DNA from: DASUBV01 sp036501025
GTDB taxonomy: Bacteria; Actinomycetota; Actinomycetes; Streptosporangiales; Streptosporangiaceae
DNA: 64,000 bases
Assembly (NCBI GenBank): GCA_036501025.1
Contig: DASYBB010000168.1
Coordinates: forward strand, 56,657-120,656
Direction: 5' to 3'
This document shows positions 34,170-42,209 of the stretch, one piece after another. Numbering within the stretch: position 1 is the first letter of the stretch; every line of letters begins with the position of its first letter. Under the pieces are notes generated by a model. The model did not search any database and was not told the DNA's origin. It worked only from the letters and a program-made list of their open reading frames with translations. Position numbers and translations under genes: made by a program.

Positions 34170-34799
34170 GTGGACCAAGCCGGATCGCCGGAGGCCGCCA
34201 GCCTCGATGTCGCCGAGTGGACGCCTCCTACCTGGGAGGACGTGGTTCGTGACCACTCCGCGCGGGTCTACCGGCTGGCTTACCGGCTCACCGGCAACAC
34301 CCACGATGCCGAGGACCTGACGCAGGAGGTCTTCGTGCGGGTGTTCCGGTCCCTGGCTACGTACTCGCCGGGCACCTTCGAGGGCTGGCTGCACCGCATC
34401 ACCACCAACTTGTTCCTGGACATGGCCCGCCGCCGTCAGCGGATCCGGTTCGAGGGCCTGGGCGAGGAGACGACCGCCCGGCTCAGCGGGGCCGAGCCCA
34501 CCCCGGCCCAGGTGTTCGACGACCGGCACCTGGACGGCGACGTCCAGGCGGCGCTGAAGGCGCTGCCGCCGGAGTACCGCGCCGCAGTCATTCTGTGTGA
34601 CATCGAGGGCCTGTCCTATGAGGAGATTGCCGACACTCTGGGCATTAAGCTCGGCACCGTACGGAGCCGGATTCACCGCGGCCGGGCCCAGCTGCGCGAG
34701 GCCCTGGAGCACCGGCGGCCGCGGCACCTGACCCCGGCGCCGGCCGCGCTGGCCCGGGTCGGCGCCGACCTGCCGCTGCCGCAGGGAGGGCAGCCATGA
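34170..34799 (+). CDS. sigE: ECF RNA polymerase sigma factor, SigE-like (envelope stress)
   Basis: A 209-aa extracytoplasmic-function sigma factor. The sigma2 region includes RVYRLAYRLTGNTHDAEDLTQE, FEGWLHRITTNLFLDMARRR and the -10 recognition helix. Sigma4 includes LPPEYRAAVILCDIEGLSYEEIA and LGTVRSRIHRGR. The sequence and the downstream anti-sigma/htrA/tatB order match mycobacterial sigE (Rv1221). GTG 34170 was chosen because AAAGGGGA lies just upstream; ATG 34119 is an in-frame alternative. The stop overlaps the anti-sigma ATG (ATGA). Confidence 0.93.
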   Translation: MDQAGSPEAASLDVAEWTPPTWEDVVRDHSARVYRLAYRLTGNTHDAEDLTQEVFVRVFRSLATYSPGTFEGWLHRITTNLFLDMARRRQRIRFEGLGEETTARLSGAEPTPAQVFDDRHLDGDVQAALKALPPEYRAAVILCDIEGLSYEEIADTLGIKLGTVRSRIHRGRAQLREALEHRRPRHLTPAPAALARVGADLPLPQGGQP

Positions 34800-35344
34800 C
34801 CCACCTGGGCCAGCGCCTGTCGGCGCTGATCGACGGTGAGCTGGACAGCGAGGACCGCGACCGGGTCCTGGTCCACCTGGCCAAGTGCGAGCCGTGCCGG
34901 GCCGAGGCGGTCGCCCTGCGCACCCTGAAGCGGCGGATGAACGCGCTCGGCGGTGAGACCGAGACCGACTCGGCCCTGACCGGCCGGCTGATCGAGCTGG
35001 CCGGGCTGGCCGCGAGCCTCGACGCCCGGGCCGGGATGGGCTTCGCCTCGTGGTCGAACGCGTCCGCGGCCCGCCTCGGCGGCCGCCTGGGCTGGCCCGA
35101 GGCCCGGCCCGCCTGGTACGTGCTGGGCGGCGCCGTCTCCGTTTTCCTGGCCGGCCTCGGGACGGCCGCCTTCATGGCCGGCGGCAGCCCGCGGGCCCCT
35201 GAGCCCGAGCCGCACGTCACCCCGGCGGTGGACGTCTTCGTCCTGCAGCACGACCTGGTGGGCGGCGCGGCCCCGGCCAGCCCGGCTCGCCCGGACCGCC
35301 CGGCCAGTCCGGGCCTGAACCGGAGAATCCCGATCGTTCCGTGA
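34796..35344 (+). CDS. Zinc-finger anti-sigma factor (RseA-like)
   Basis: A 182-aa membrane anti-sigma factor. The N-terminal ZAS domain carries the HxxxCxxC motif in HLAKCEPC (about residues 27-34), which binds and inactivates the cognate ECF sigma factor, often redox-sensitively. One membrane helix at about residues 105-123 separates the cytoplasmic and external parts. It overlaps sigE (ATGA) and the next gene (GTGA), so stoichiometric coupled synthesis is likely. Confidence 0.92.
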   Translation: MTHLGQRLSALIDGELDSEDRDRVLVHLAKCEPCRAEAVALRTLKRRMNALGGETETDSALTGRLIELAGLAASLDARAGMGFASWSNASAARLGGRLGWPEARPAWYVLGGAVSVFLAGLGTAAFMAGGSPRAPEPEPHVTPAVDVFVLQHDLVGGAAPASPARPDRPASPGLNRRIPIVP

Positions 35345-36468
35345 GCCCCCGGCCGAGCCCCGCCCGGCGCCGCATGACCAGCCTGGTCGTGGTCATCGGC
35401 CTGCTGGGCGCCTGCGCTGTGCTGATCGTGCTGATCGACTCGCCCGGCGGGACCACGGCCGTTCCCGGCAGCGCCGACCGGGCCGGGACGCCCGCCAATC
35501 CCGCGACGCCGGCCGGCGCGGCCGGGCTGCGGCTGATGGAGGCGGCGGCGGCCGCGTGCGGGGCACTCGCCTTCCACGGGATCCAGGTCGATTCCTGGCC
35601 CGACGCGCCCGGCCGGGCGCCCGCCGACGTCGAGGTCTGGCATCAGCCCGGCCAGGCCGTCCTGGCCCAGTACGCCGCCGGCGCCCCGGCCGCTGACCGG
35701 CCGGCCGCGACGTCGCCGGCCGGCACCGCGCTCCCCGACCAGGCCGATGTCCTCACCGTCACCGCCCCGCTGCTGACCTTGATGCGCCAGCACTACGTGC
35801 TGGCCTACGCCGGGCCGGGCCAGGCCGACGGGCGGGCCGCCCTGGTCATCGAGGTGCGCCGCCCGGCCGGCGGCGTGGCCGCCCGGTACTGGCTCGACCG
35901 CGCCACCGGGCTGCCGCTGCGGCGCGAGCTGTACGACCACCGCGCCCGGGTCGCCGCCGAGGTGGCCTTCGCGCAGCTACGCCTCGGCCCCGCCCCGGCG
36001 GGTGCGATGCCGTCTGCGGCCGCCCGCCCGTGGGCCGGCCGGCTGACCGCGGCCCGCCGCGCCGCGCTCCGGGCGGCCGGGTGGCCGCTGCCGCGGGCGC
36101 TGGCGGGCGGTCTGTCACTGTTCGCGGCCACCCAGACGGCGACCTCGTCCGGCCGGGTGGTCGAGCTGTCCTACTCCGACGGGCTGTCCGTGGTGTCAGT
36201 CTTTGTCCAGCGCGGGCAGCTGCCCGCCCGGATGCCGGGCTGGCGGCCGGTGACGGAGGGCGGCCGCGAGGCCTACGTGACCGATCCCGGCGACCAGAGC
36301 GTGGCCTGGTCCGCCGGGGGCTACGTCGTCACGGTCGTCTCCGATGCGCCCGCCGGCACAGCGGCCCGGGCGGTCGCCGGGCTGCCGGCCCCCCGCCCGC
36401 CGGGCTTCTGGTCCCGGATGGCCCGCGGCTTCCGGCGGCTACTGTCCTGGGCCAACCCGCTGGGCTGA
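35341..36468 (+). CDS. MucB/RseB-like regulatory protein of the sigE operon
   Basis: A 375-aa protein with one N-terminal membrane helix (residues about 13-33) and an exported remainder with the MucB/RseB-like two-domain pattern: an N-terminal lipoprotein-localisation-like fold and a smaller C-terminal domain. Identification rests on that pattern and on position between the anti-sigma factor and htrA. RseB-type proteins bind the anti-sigma factor and delay its proteolysis. The GTG is in a GTGA overlap with the anti-sigma stop. A HATPase- or protease-type motif is absent. Confidence 0.75.
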   Translation: MSPRPSPARRRMTSLVVVIGLLGACAVLIVLIDSPGGTTAVPGSADRAGTPANPATPAGAAGLRLMEAAAAACGALAFHGIQVDSWPDAPGRAPADVEVWHQPGQAVLAQYAAGAPAADRPAATSPAGTALPDQADVLTVTAPLLTLMRQHYVLAYAGPGQADGRAALVIEVRRPAGGVAARYWLDRATGLPLRRELYDHRARVAAEVAFAQLRLGPAPAGAMPSAAARPWAGRLTAARRAALRAAGWPLPRALAGGLSLFAATQTATSSGRVVELSYSDGLSVVSVFVQRGQLPARMPGWRPVTEGGREAYVTDPGDQSVAWSAGGYVVTVVSDAPAGTAARAVAGLPAPRPPGFWSRMARGFRRLLSWANPLG

Positions 36469-36576
36469 TCATGCCTACTCCCGCCCGGCCGGGGGGAGGA
36501 ATGTAGCCAACGGCGGGTACGGCACAGGAAAACGGGCTGCTCACGAGGCATGCCTTGTGTCTTGAGGAGGCACATG

Positions 36577-37962
36577 ATGTCGGAGGGGCCTGGGCAGTCG
36601 AGCGCGGGGCAGCCGCCCCCGCCGGCGCCGGATTTGCCCGGTACGGGCGACTCCGCGGCTCCCTCCCCCGGCGGGCCGGCCGGCCCCGAGCCCGAGCCCG
36701 AGCCGGACTATTCGCTCCCGCCCGACCCGTTCCGCCGCGGCGGAGCCGGCCCCGGCGACCCCGGCCGTCCCGCCCGGCCCGGCCCCGGCGACCCCGGCCG
36801 TCCCGCCCGGCCCGGCCCCTGGGGGATGCCCGGCCCGGGCGGGGTCAGCCGGCGGCTGACGGCGGCCGTGGCCGCCATTGCCCTGGCGTCCGCCCTGATC
36901 GGCGGCGTGGTCGGCGGGTACGTCGCCACCCGCGCGGCCGGCGGGACGACCAGCCCCGGCTACAGCCTCGGGCCGCCCCCGCGCGCCGTGCCGGCGCGCT
37001 CGGCCGGCTCGGTGGCCGGCATCGCGGCGCGGGTGCTGCCGTCGGTCGTCATGATCCGGGTCGACGGCGCCCAGGGCACGGGGTCGGGCTTCGTCATCCG
37101 CGGCGGCTACATCGTCACCGACAACCACGTCGTCACGCTGGACGGCACCGCGCGCAGCACCCGGCTCCAGATCGTCCTGTCCGACGGCCGGACCCTGCCG
37201 GCCCGGCTCGTCGGCCGCGACACCTACTCCGACATCGCCGTGATCAAGCCGTCCGCCGCCGTCCGCCTGCCCGCCCTGCCGCTGGGCAACTCGGCCGGCC
37301 TGGCCGTCGGCGACCCGGTGGTCGCCTTCGGATCGCCGCTCGGCCTGGCCGGGACCGTGACCAGCGGCATCGTCAGCGCGCTGGACCGGCCCGTGCAGCC
37401 GGGCGCGGGGAACGGCCCGGCCGCCCCGCAGGTGTTCCTGGACGCCATCCAGACGGACGCGCCGATCAACCCCGGCAATTCGGGCGGTCCCCTGGTCAAC
37501 CGGCAGGGCGAGGTCATCGGCGTGAATGCCGCCTTCGACACGCTCGGCGGCAGCATGATCACCGGCCAGGGCGGCAGCATCGGCCTGGGCTTCGCCATCC
37601 CCGTCAACGAGGTCGCGCGGGTCGCGACCGAGATCGTCCGGACCGGTCATGCTGCCCACGCGGTGCTCGGCGCCGTGCTGAACCTCAAGTACGCCGGGGC
37701 CGGCGCGCAGATCGCGACCGAGCCCGCCGGCTCCGGGACGGCGCGGCGCGGCCTGCCCGTGACGCCGGGCGGCCCGGCGGCCCGGGCCGGGCTGCGCGCC
37801 GGGGACGTCATCGTCAGCTTCGCCGGCCAGCCGGTGGGCAGCGGCCAGGCCCTGCTGGACGCGGTCCGGGCCCAGCCCCCCGGCGCGCGCGTGCCGGTGA
37901 CCTACCTGTCCCGCGGCCGGAGCCGCCAGGCCGTCGTGCGGCTGGGCTCGGCGGGGTCCTAG
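36577..37962 (+). CDS. htrA: HtrA/DegP-like membrane-anchored serine protease with PDZ
   Basis: A 461-aa S1C protease. A Pro/Gly-rich N-terminus is followed by a membrane helix (about 92-115) and the trypsin-like domain with H184 in DNHVV, D219 in YSDIAV and S302 in GNSGGPL. A C-terminal PDZ domain starts near residue 365. It should degrade misfolded envelope proteins and may process the anti-sigma factor. ATG 36577 has GAGGAGG 6 nt upstream. It lies 108 bp after the RseB-like gene and belongs to the sigE block. Confidence 0.94.
   Translation: MSEGPGQSSAGQPPPPAPDLPGTGDSAAPSPGGPAGPEPEPEPDYSLPPDPFRRGGAGPGDPGRPARPGPGDPGRPARPGPWGMPGPGGVSRRLTAAVAAIALASALIGGVVGGYVATRAAGGTTSPGYSLGPPPRAVPARSAGSVAGIAARVLPSVVMIRVDGAQGTGSGFVIRGGYIVTDNHVVTLDGTARSTRLQIVLSDGRTLPARLVGRDTYSDIAVIKPSAAVRLPALPLGNSAGLAVGDPVVAFGSPLGLAGTVTSGIVSALDRPVQPGAGNGPAAPQVFLDAIQTDAPINPGNSGGPLVNRQGEVIGVNAAFDTLGGSMITGQGGSIGLGFAIPVNEVARVATEIVRTGHAAHAVLGAVLNLKYAGAGAQIATEPAGSGTARRGLPVTPGGPAARAGLRAGDVIVSFAGQPVGSGQALLDAVRAQPPGARVPVTYLSRGRSRQAVVRLGSAGS
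36748..36813 (+). repeat. Two perfect 33-bp in-frame tandem repeats
   Basis: A 33-bp unit at 36748-36780 is repeated exactly at 36781-36813. It encodes an 11-residue PGDPGRPARPG-type unit in the cytoplasmic tail of HtrA. The exact identity suggests a recent duplication. Confidence 0.85.
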
Positions 37963-38087
37963 GGGGTATCCGCCGCCCCGGCGGCGGCGGGCGCAGCGCG
38001 CCGGGGTTACGGGCTCTGCGGCGGGCGTCTACCCTGGAGGCAGCGGACCGCCATTATTGCCGGTCCCATGCCCCGCTGGAGCGCTCG

Positions 38088-38456
38088 TTGTTTGACTTGT
38101 CGTTCGTCAAGATCGCCGTGCTGGCCGTCATCGCGCTCGTGGTCTTCGGCCCGGACCAGCTCCCGAGAATGGCCGCCCAGGCGGGCCGCGCGCTGCGCGA
38201 CGTCCGCCGGCTGGCCGAGAACGCGCGGGCCGACCTGCAGCAGCACCTGCCGGACGAGCTCCAGGACTTCGACGTCGCCGACCTCAACCCGAAGCACTTC
38301 GTCCGCAAGCACCTGCTCGACGAGGTCAGCGGCTTCGGCGCGAGCGGCGCCGAGACCGCCGTGGCCGGCGGGACCGCGGGCATCGCGGCCACGGTCACCG
38401 CCGAGCCGGCCCTGCTGCCCGGCGAGCACCCGCCCTACGACGACGAGGCCACCTGA
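38088..38456 (+). CDS. tatB: Twin-arginine translocase subunit TatB
   Basis: A 122-aa protein with one N-terminal membrane helix starting FDLSFVKIAVLAVIALVVFG, the PDQLPRMA hinge and an amphipathic helix (AGRALRDVRRLAENARADLQ). It delivers folded twin-arginine substrates with TatC. TTG at 38088 has GGAG 6 nt upstream and the mature helix starts immediately, so an upstream start in the same frame is unlikely. Its position after htrA matches the mycobacterial sigE locus. Confidence 0.9.
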   Translation: MFDLSFVKIAVLAVIALVVFGPDQLPRMAAQAGRALRDVRRLAENARADLQQHLPDELQDFDVADLNPKHFVRKHLLDEVSGFGASGAETAVAGGTAGIAATVTAEPALLPGEHPPYDDEAT

Positions 38457-38465
38457 GCCCTGCGG

Positions 38466-39626
38466 CTAGACGGGGGACAGGCCGAGCTGGCGCCCGACCA
38501 GGCTGCGGGACCGCCCGGCCAGCTGCTCGGCCACCTTCCTGAGCTGCTGCGCGGCCGGCGAGTCCGGCGCCGCGAGCACGACCGGGTCGCCGCTGTCGCC
38601 CGCCTCGCGCAGCCGCGTGTCGATCGGGATCTCGCCCAGCAGCGGCACCGGCGCGCCCGACAGCCGGGTCAGCGTGTCCGCCACCGCCTGGCCGCCGCCC
38701 GTGCCGAACACCTCGACCCGCTCGCCGCAGTGCGGGCAGGGCAGGTACGACATGTTCTCGATCACGCCGACCACCCGCTGGTGCAGCTGGGAGGCCAGCG
38801 CCCCGGCCCGCTCCGCGACCTCCGACGCGGCCAGCTGCGGGGTGGTGACCACGATCAGCTCCGAGCCGGGCACCAGGTGCGCGGCCGAGATCGCCACGTC
38901 GCCGGTGCCGGGCGGCAGGTCCATCAGCAGGACGTCCAGGTCGCCCCAGTACACGTCGGCCAGGAACTGGGTGAGCAGCCGGTGCAGGATCGGGCCGCGC
39001 AGCGGCAGCGGCTCGTTGCCCTTCTTCAGCATCCCGCTGGAGATGGCCGAGACCCCGTGCGCCGACGGCGGCATGATCATCTGCTCGACCTGGGTCGGCC
39101 GGGCGGTGATCCCGAGCATCCGCGGCACCGAGTGCCCGTAGATGTCGGCGTCGAGCAGCCCGACCTTCAGGCCCATCCCGGCCAGCGCCACGGCCAGGTT
39201 GACCGTGACCGATGACTTGCCGACCCCGCCCTTGCCGCTGGCGATCGCGTAGACCTTGGTCAGCGAGCCGGGCTTGGCGAACGGGATCTCCTTCTCGGCC
39301 TTGCCCTGGCCGCTGCTGCCCCGCAGCCGGCCCTGCAGCTCGCGGCGCTGCTCCTCGCTCATCACGTCCAGCTCGACCTTGACCTGGCGGACCCCCGGCA
39401 CCGCGCTGACGGCGGCGGTGACGTCCCGGTTGATGGTGTCCCGCAGCGGGCACCCGGCCACCGTCAGGTAGACGCCGACGCGGACCGTCCCGTCCGCCTC
39501 GATGTGGATCTCTTTGACCATCCCGAGCTCGGTGATCGGACGGTGAATCTCGGGATCGTTGACGCCCGCGAGTGCCTGGGCCACTTGCTCGGCCGTGGGC
39601 AGCGTCGCTGTAGATGGAGAGGACAT
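38466..39626 (-). CDS. mrp: Mrp/NBP35-family iron-sulfur carrier ATPase
   Basis: A 386-aa protein. The N-terminal MIP18 (DUF59) domain (residues about 15-95) is followed by the P-loop ATPase with deviant Walker A GKGGVGKSS near residue 137 and the CPHCG cysteine pair used to bind a bridging cluster. It assembles or carries Fe-S clusters. The ATG is preceded by TAGCAT 6 nt upstream on the minus strand. It is convergent with tatB and divergent from the CitE-like gene. Confidence 0.93.
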   Translation of the reverse strand: MSSPSTATLPTAEQVAQALAGVNDPEIHRPITELGMVKEIHIEADGTVRVGVYLTVAGCPLRDTINRDVTAAVSAVPGVRQVKVELDVMSEEQRRELQGRLRGSSGQGKAEKEIPFAKPGSLTKVYAIASGKGGVGKSSVTVNLAVALAGMGLKVGLLDADIYGHSVPRMLGITARPTQVEQMIMPPSAHGVSAISSGMLKKGNEPLPLRGPILHRLLTQFLADVYWGDLDVLLMDLPPGTGDVAISAAHLVPGSELIVVTTPQLAASEVAERAGALASQLHQRVVGVIENMSYLPCPHCGERVEVFGTGGGQAVADTLTRLSGAPVPLLGEIPIDTRLREAGDSGDPVVLAAPDSPAAQQLRKVAEQLAGRSRSLVGRQLGLSPV

Positions 39627-39632
39627 GCCCTT

Positions 39633-39638
39633 ATGCTA
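39633..39638 (-). promoter_or_regulatory. -10 box TAGCAT (minus strand), leaderless mrp
   Basis: TAGCAT on the minus strand lies 6 nt before the mrp ATG at 39626, without a ribosome binding site. It forms a divergent promoter pair with the box at 39683. Confidence 0.5.
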
Positions 39639-39682
39639 CGGCCCGCGCCGGAGCACCTGGCCAGCGCCGCAGCCCATCGGCG

Positions 39683-39688
39683 TAGGCT
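39683..39688 (+). promoter_or_regulatory. -10 box TAGGCT, leaderless CitE-like gene
   Basis: TAGGCT is followed by 6 nt and GTG 39695. No ribosome binding site is visible. Confidence 0.5.
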
Positions 39689-39694
39689 CCCGGC

Positions 39695-40648
39695 GTGAGC
39701 GCACGCACCGCGAGATCCCGCCGGACCGTCCTGGCCGTCCCCGGCAGCAGCCCCCGCTTCCTGGCCAAGGCCCAGCAGCAGCCCGTGGACGAGGTCTTCC
39801 TCGACCTCGAGGACGCCGTCGCCCCGGCCCAGAAGGCCGCCGCGCGGCCGGCCGTGGCCGGTGCCCTGCGCGACGGCGACTGGGGCAGCAAGATCCGCGC
39901 TATCCGGATGAACGATGTCACCACCGCCTGGGCCTACCGGGACGTGATCGACGTCGTGGAGCAGGCCGGGGACGCCCTCGACGTCATTGTCCTGCCCAAG
40001 GTCACCGGCCCGGGCGACGTCCAGTGGCTGGACCTGCTGCTCAGCCAGGTCGAGGCGGCCATGGGCCTCGAGGCCGGCCGGATCGGCATCGAGGCCCAGA
40101 TCGAGGACGCGCGCGGCCTGGCCCGGGTGGACGCCATCGCCGCCGCCTCGCCGCGGCTGGAGGCACTGGTCTTCGGCCCGGCCGACTTCATGGCCAGCCT
40201 GGGGATGCGGTCCCTGGAGATCGGCCAGCAGCCGGCCGGGTACCGGGGCGGCGATGCCTTCCACTACGCCCACCTGCGCATCCTGGTCGCCGCCCGCGCG
40301 TTCGGCCTGCAGGCGGTGGACGGGCCGCATGCCGCCATCCACGACGCCGACGGGCTGCGGGCCAGCGCGGCGAGCGTCGCGGCCCTGGGCTTCGACGGGA
40401 AGTGGGTGCTGCACCCGGGCCAGGTCGACATCGTCAACGCCGAGTTCTCCCCGGCCCAGGACGACTACGACCGGGCCGAGCTCATTCTGGCCGCCTACGA
40501 GTACCACACGACCCGCGGCCAGGGCGCGGCCATGCTCGACGGCGACATGATCGACGAGGCCTCCCGGAAGCTGGCCCTGGTGGCCGCTGCCCGCGGCCGC
40601 GCCGCCGGCCTGCGGCCGACCCGGGAGTTCCACCCGCCCGCTGACTGA
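39695..40648 (+). CDS. HpcH/HpaI aldolase / citrate lyase beta-subunit-like protein (CoA ester lyase)
   Basis: A 317-aa TIM-barrel enzyme of the CitE/malyl-CoA lyase group. VFLDLEDAVAPAQK (metal-binding Glu/Asp), RMNDV, VLPKV and EAQIEDARGL are family motifs, and the C-terminal half has GKWVLHPGQVDIVN. It probably cleaves or forms a CoA-linked C-C bond such as malyl-CoA or a methyl-substituted analogue. No alpha-subunit or acyl-carrier gene is near, so it is not a citrate lyase complex subunit. The start is GTG 39695. Confidence 0.88.
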   Translation: MSARTARSRRTVLAVPGSSPRFLAKAQQQPVDEVFLDLEDAVAPAQKAAARPAVAGALRDGDWGSKIRAIRMNDVTTAWAYRDVIDVVEQAGDALDVIVLPKVTGPGDVQWLDLLLSQVEAAMGLEAGRIGIEAQIEDARGLARVDAIAAASPRLEALVFGPADFMASLGMRSLEIGQQPAGYRGGDAFHYAHLRILVAARAFGLQAVDGPHAAIHDADGLRASAASVAALGFDGKWVLHPGQVDIVNAEFSPAQDDYDRAELILAAYEYHTTRGQGAAMLDGDMIDEASRKLALVAAARGRAAGLRPTREFHPPAD

Positions 40649-40696
40649 GGCGGTGCTGGGCCCGGGGGATGGGCGCGCGTAGTATCAGGAGAAATC

Positions 40697-40798
40697 GACA
40701 CGGGAGCTCGGGCATACCGGGCTGAGAGGGTGGCTGGCCCGCGGGCCTCGCGCCACCGACCGTCTGAACCTGACCGGGTAATGCCGGCGTAGGGAGGC
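40697..40798 (+). ncRNA. TPP riboswitch (THI element)
   Basis: The conserved core GGGCTGAGAGGGTGGCT-like segment (40709-40735) and the second core ACCGTCTGAACCTGACCGGG followed by TAATGCCGGCGTAGGGA are both present, with a variable stem between them. It ends 4 nt before the GTG of the transporter, with AGGGAGG inside the 3' part. TPP binding would therefore sequester the ribosome binding site and block translation, the usual mode in high-GC bacteria. Confidence 0.92.
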
Positions 40799-40802
40799 AG
40801 TC

Positions 40803-42209
40803 GTGACCGCCAAGCTCTCCTCCTCGGCCCCGGCCGAGCCGGGCGGCCTCCCGGCCGAGTTCCGCACGGTGCCCGGCGACCGCCGGTCCGAGGTCGGGAC
40901 GACCCTCGCGGAGCCCGTGCCGCAGGCGCTCGGGCTGCTGGACCAGCTGGGCCTGTGGGGCAACCTCGGGGTCAGCCTGCTCGGCTTCACCGGGGCCATC
41001 TTCGTGCTCCAGCCGCTCGGCGCCGGCACCCCGGAGCTGTCCCTGGCCGCCAGCCTGACCGCCGTGGCGGTCGGCACGCTGCTCGGCGCGCTGGCGGTCG
41101 CGTTCGCCGGCCTGCCCGGGGCGCGCACCGGCGCGCCGGCCATGGTCCTGCTGCGCGGCCTGCTCGGGCGCGGGGGGTCCTACCTGCCGACGGTGCTGAA
41201 CATCGGGCAGCTCCTGGGCTGGGCTACCTTCGAGCTGGTCACGATCGCCACGGCCGCCCACGTCGTCGCGCCGGCGCTGCCCCGGTGGGGCTATGTCCTG
41301 ATCGCCGGGGCGGCCACCTTGCTGCTGACCATCCGCCCCCTCGGGGCCATCCGGGTGCTGCGCCGGTACGTCACGACGGCGGTCATGGTCGTGCTGGCCT
41401 ACCTGCTGGCCCAGCTGCTGACCCACCCGGTCCAGGCTCCGGCCCATGGCACCTGGTCGGGCTTCTGGATCGCCACCGACACGGTGGTGGCCGTCGGCAT
41501 CTCGTTCGCCCCGCTGGCCGCGGACTACACCCGTCACTCGCGCACTGAGCGCGCGGCGGTCGCCGGCCCGCTGATCGGCTACAGCGTGACCCAGATCCTG
41601 TGTTACGTCATCGGCCTCCTGGCCCTGGTCACGGTGGCCCGCGATCCCAGCCGCATCTACGGCGCGTTCATTGCGCTGCCCCTGGGCAGCATCGGCTTTG
41701 CCATCCTCGCCGTCCGCGAGCTCGACCAGTCGTTCGCCGACGTGTACTCCACTGCCGTCTCCGCCCAGAACCTGCGCCCCCTGTGGGACCGGCGCATCCT
41801 GGCCGTGGTCATCACCGCGGTGGCCACGGCGGGTGCGCTGGCCCTGAACATTGCCGACTACGAGAACTTCCTGCTGCTGCTGGGCTCGGTCTTCGTGCCG
41901 CTGTTCGCGGTATTGGTGATCGACTTCTTCGTCGTGTCCCGGGGCCGCTGGGACCTGTCCGGCCACGGCCGGGTCCGCTGGCTCATGCTGGCCGCCTGGG
42001 CCGCCGGGTTCGTCACCTACCAGCTCATCAACCCCGGCTACATCTCCTGGTGGGCCACGGCCTGGGCGCACGTCGGGTCGTTCATCGGCTTCACCCCGGC
42101 CAGCTGGATGTCGGCCTCGATTCTGTCCTTCGCCGTGGCCGCGCTGGCCACCCTGGCCGGCGGTGGCCTGGCCCGGCTCACCGCCCGCCGCCGGTCGGCC
42201 GGCGCATGA
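40803..42209 (+). CDS. cytX: NCS1-family transporter, CytX-type (hydroxymethylpyrimidine or related)
   Basis: A 468-aa, 12-helix nucleobase:cation symporter-1 protein. LGFTGAIFVLQPLG and PGARTGAPAMVLLRGLLGRGG, typical of the substrate-site helices, are visible. A TPP riboswitch directly upstream and this family are the hallmark of CytX, a predicted importer of the thiamine pyrimidine precursor HMP. The GTG start lies 4 nt after the riboswitch. The stop overlaps the kinase ATG by 4 bp (ATGA). Confidence 0.88.
   Translation: MTAKLSSSAPAEPGGLPAEFRTVPGDRRSEVGTTLAEPVPQALGLLDQLGLWGNLGVSLLGFTGAIFVLQPLGAGTPELSLAASLTAVAVGTLLGALAVAFAGLPGARTGAPAMVLLRGLLGRGGSYLPTVLNIGQLLGWATFELVTIATAAHVVAPALPRWGYVLIAGAATLLLTIRPLGAIRVLRRYVTTAVMVVLAYLLAQLLTHPVQAPAHGTWSGFWIATDTVVAVGISFAPLAADYTRHSRTERAAVAGPLIGYSVTQILCYVIGLLALVTVARDPSRIYGAFIALPLGSIGFAILAVRELDQSFADVYSTAVSAQNLRPLWDRRILAVVITAVATAGALALNIADYENFLLLLGSVFVPLFAVLVIDFFVVSRGRWDLSGHGRVRWLMLAAWAAGFVTYQLINPGYISWWATAWAHVGSFIGFTPASWMSASILSFAVAALATLAGGGLARLTARRRSAGA

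Noticed and set aside
36555..38087. Upstream extension of the tatB frame through the whole htrA gene
   Set aside because: It is a shifted reading of htrA; tatB starts at the TTG with a ribosome binding site.
40482..42071. Minus-strand frame opposite the TPP-riboswitch transporter
   Set aside because: Gly/Gln/Arg-rich shadow with no domain. The plus strand carries the riboswitch and transporter.
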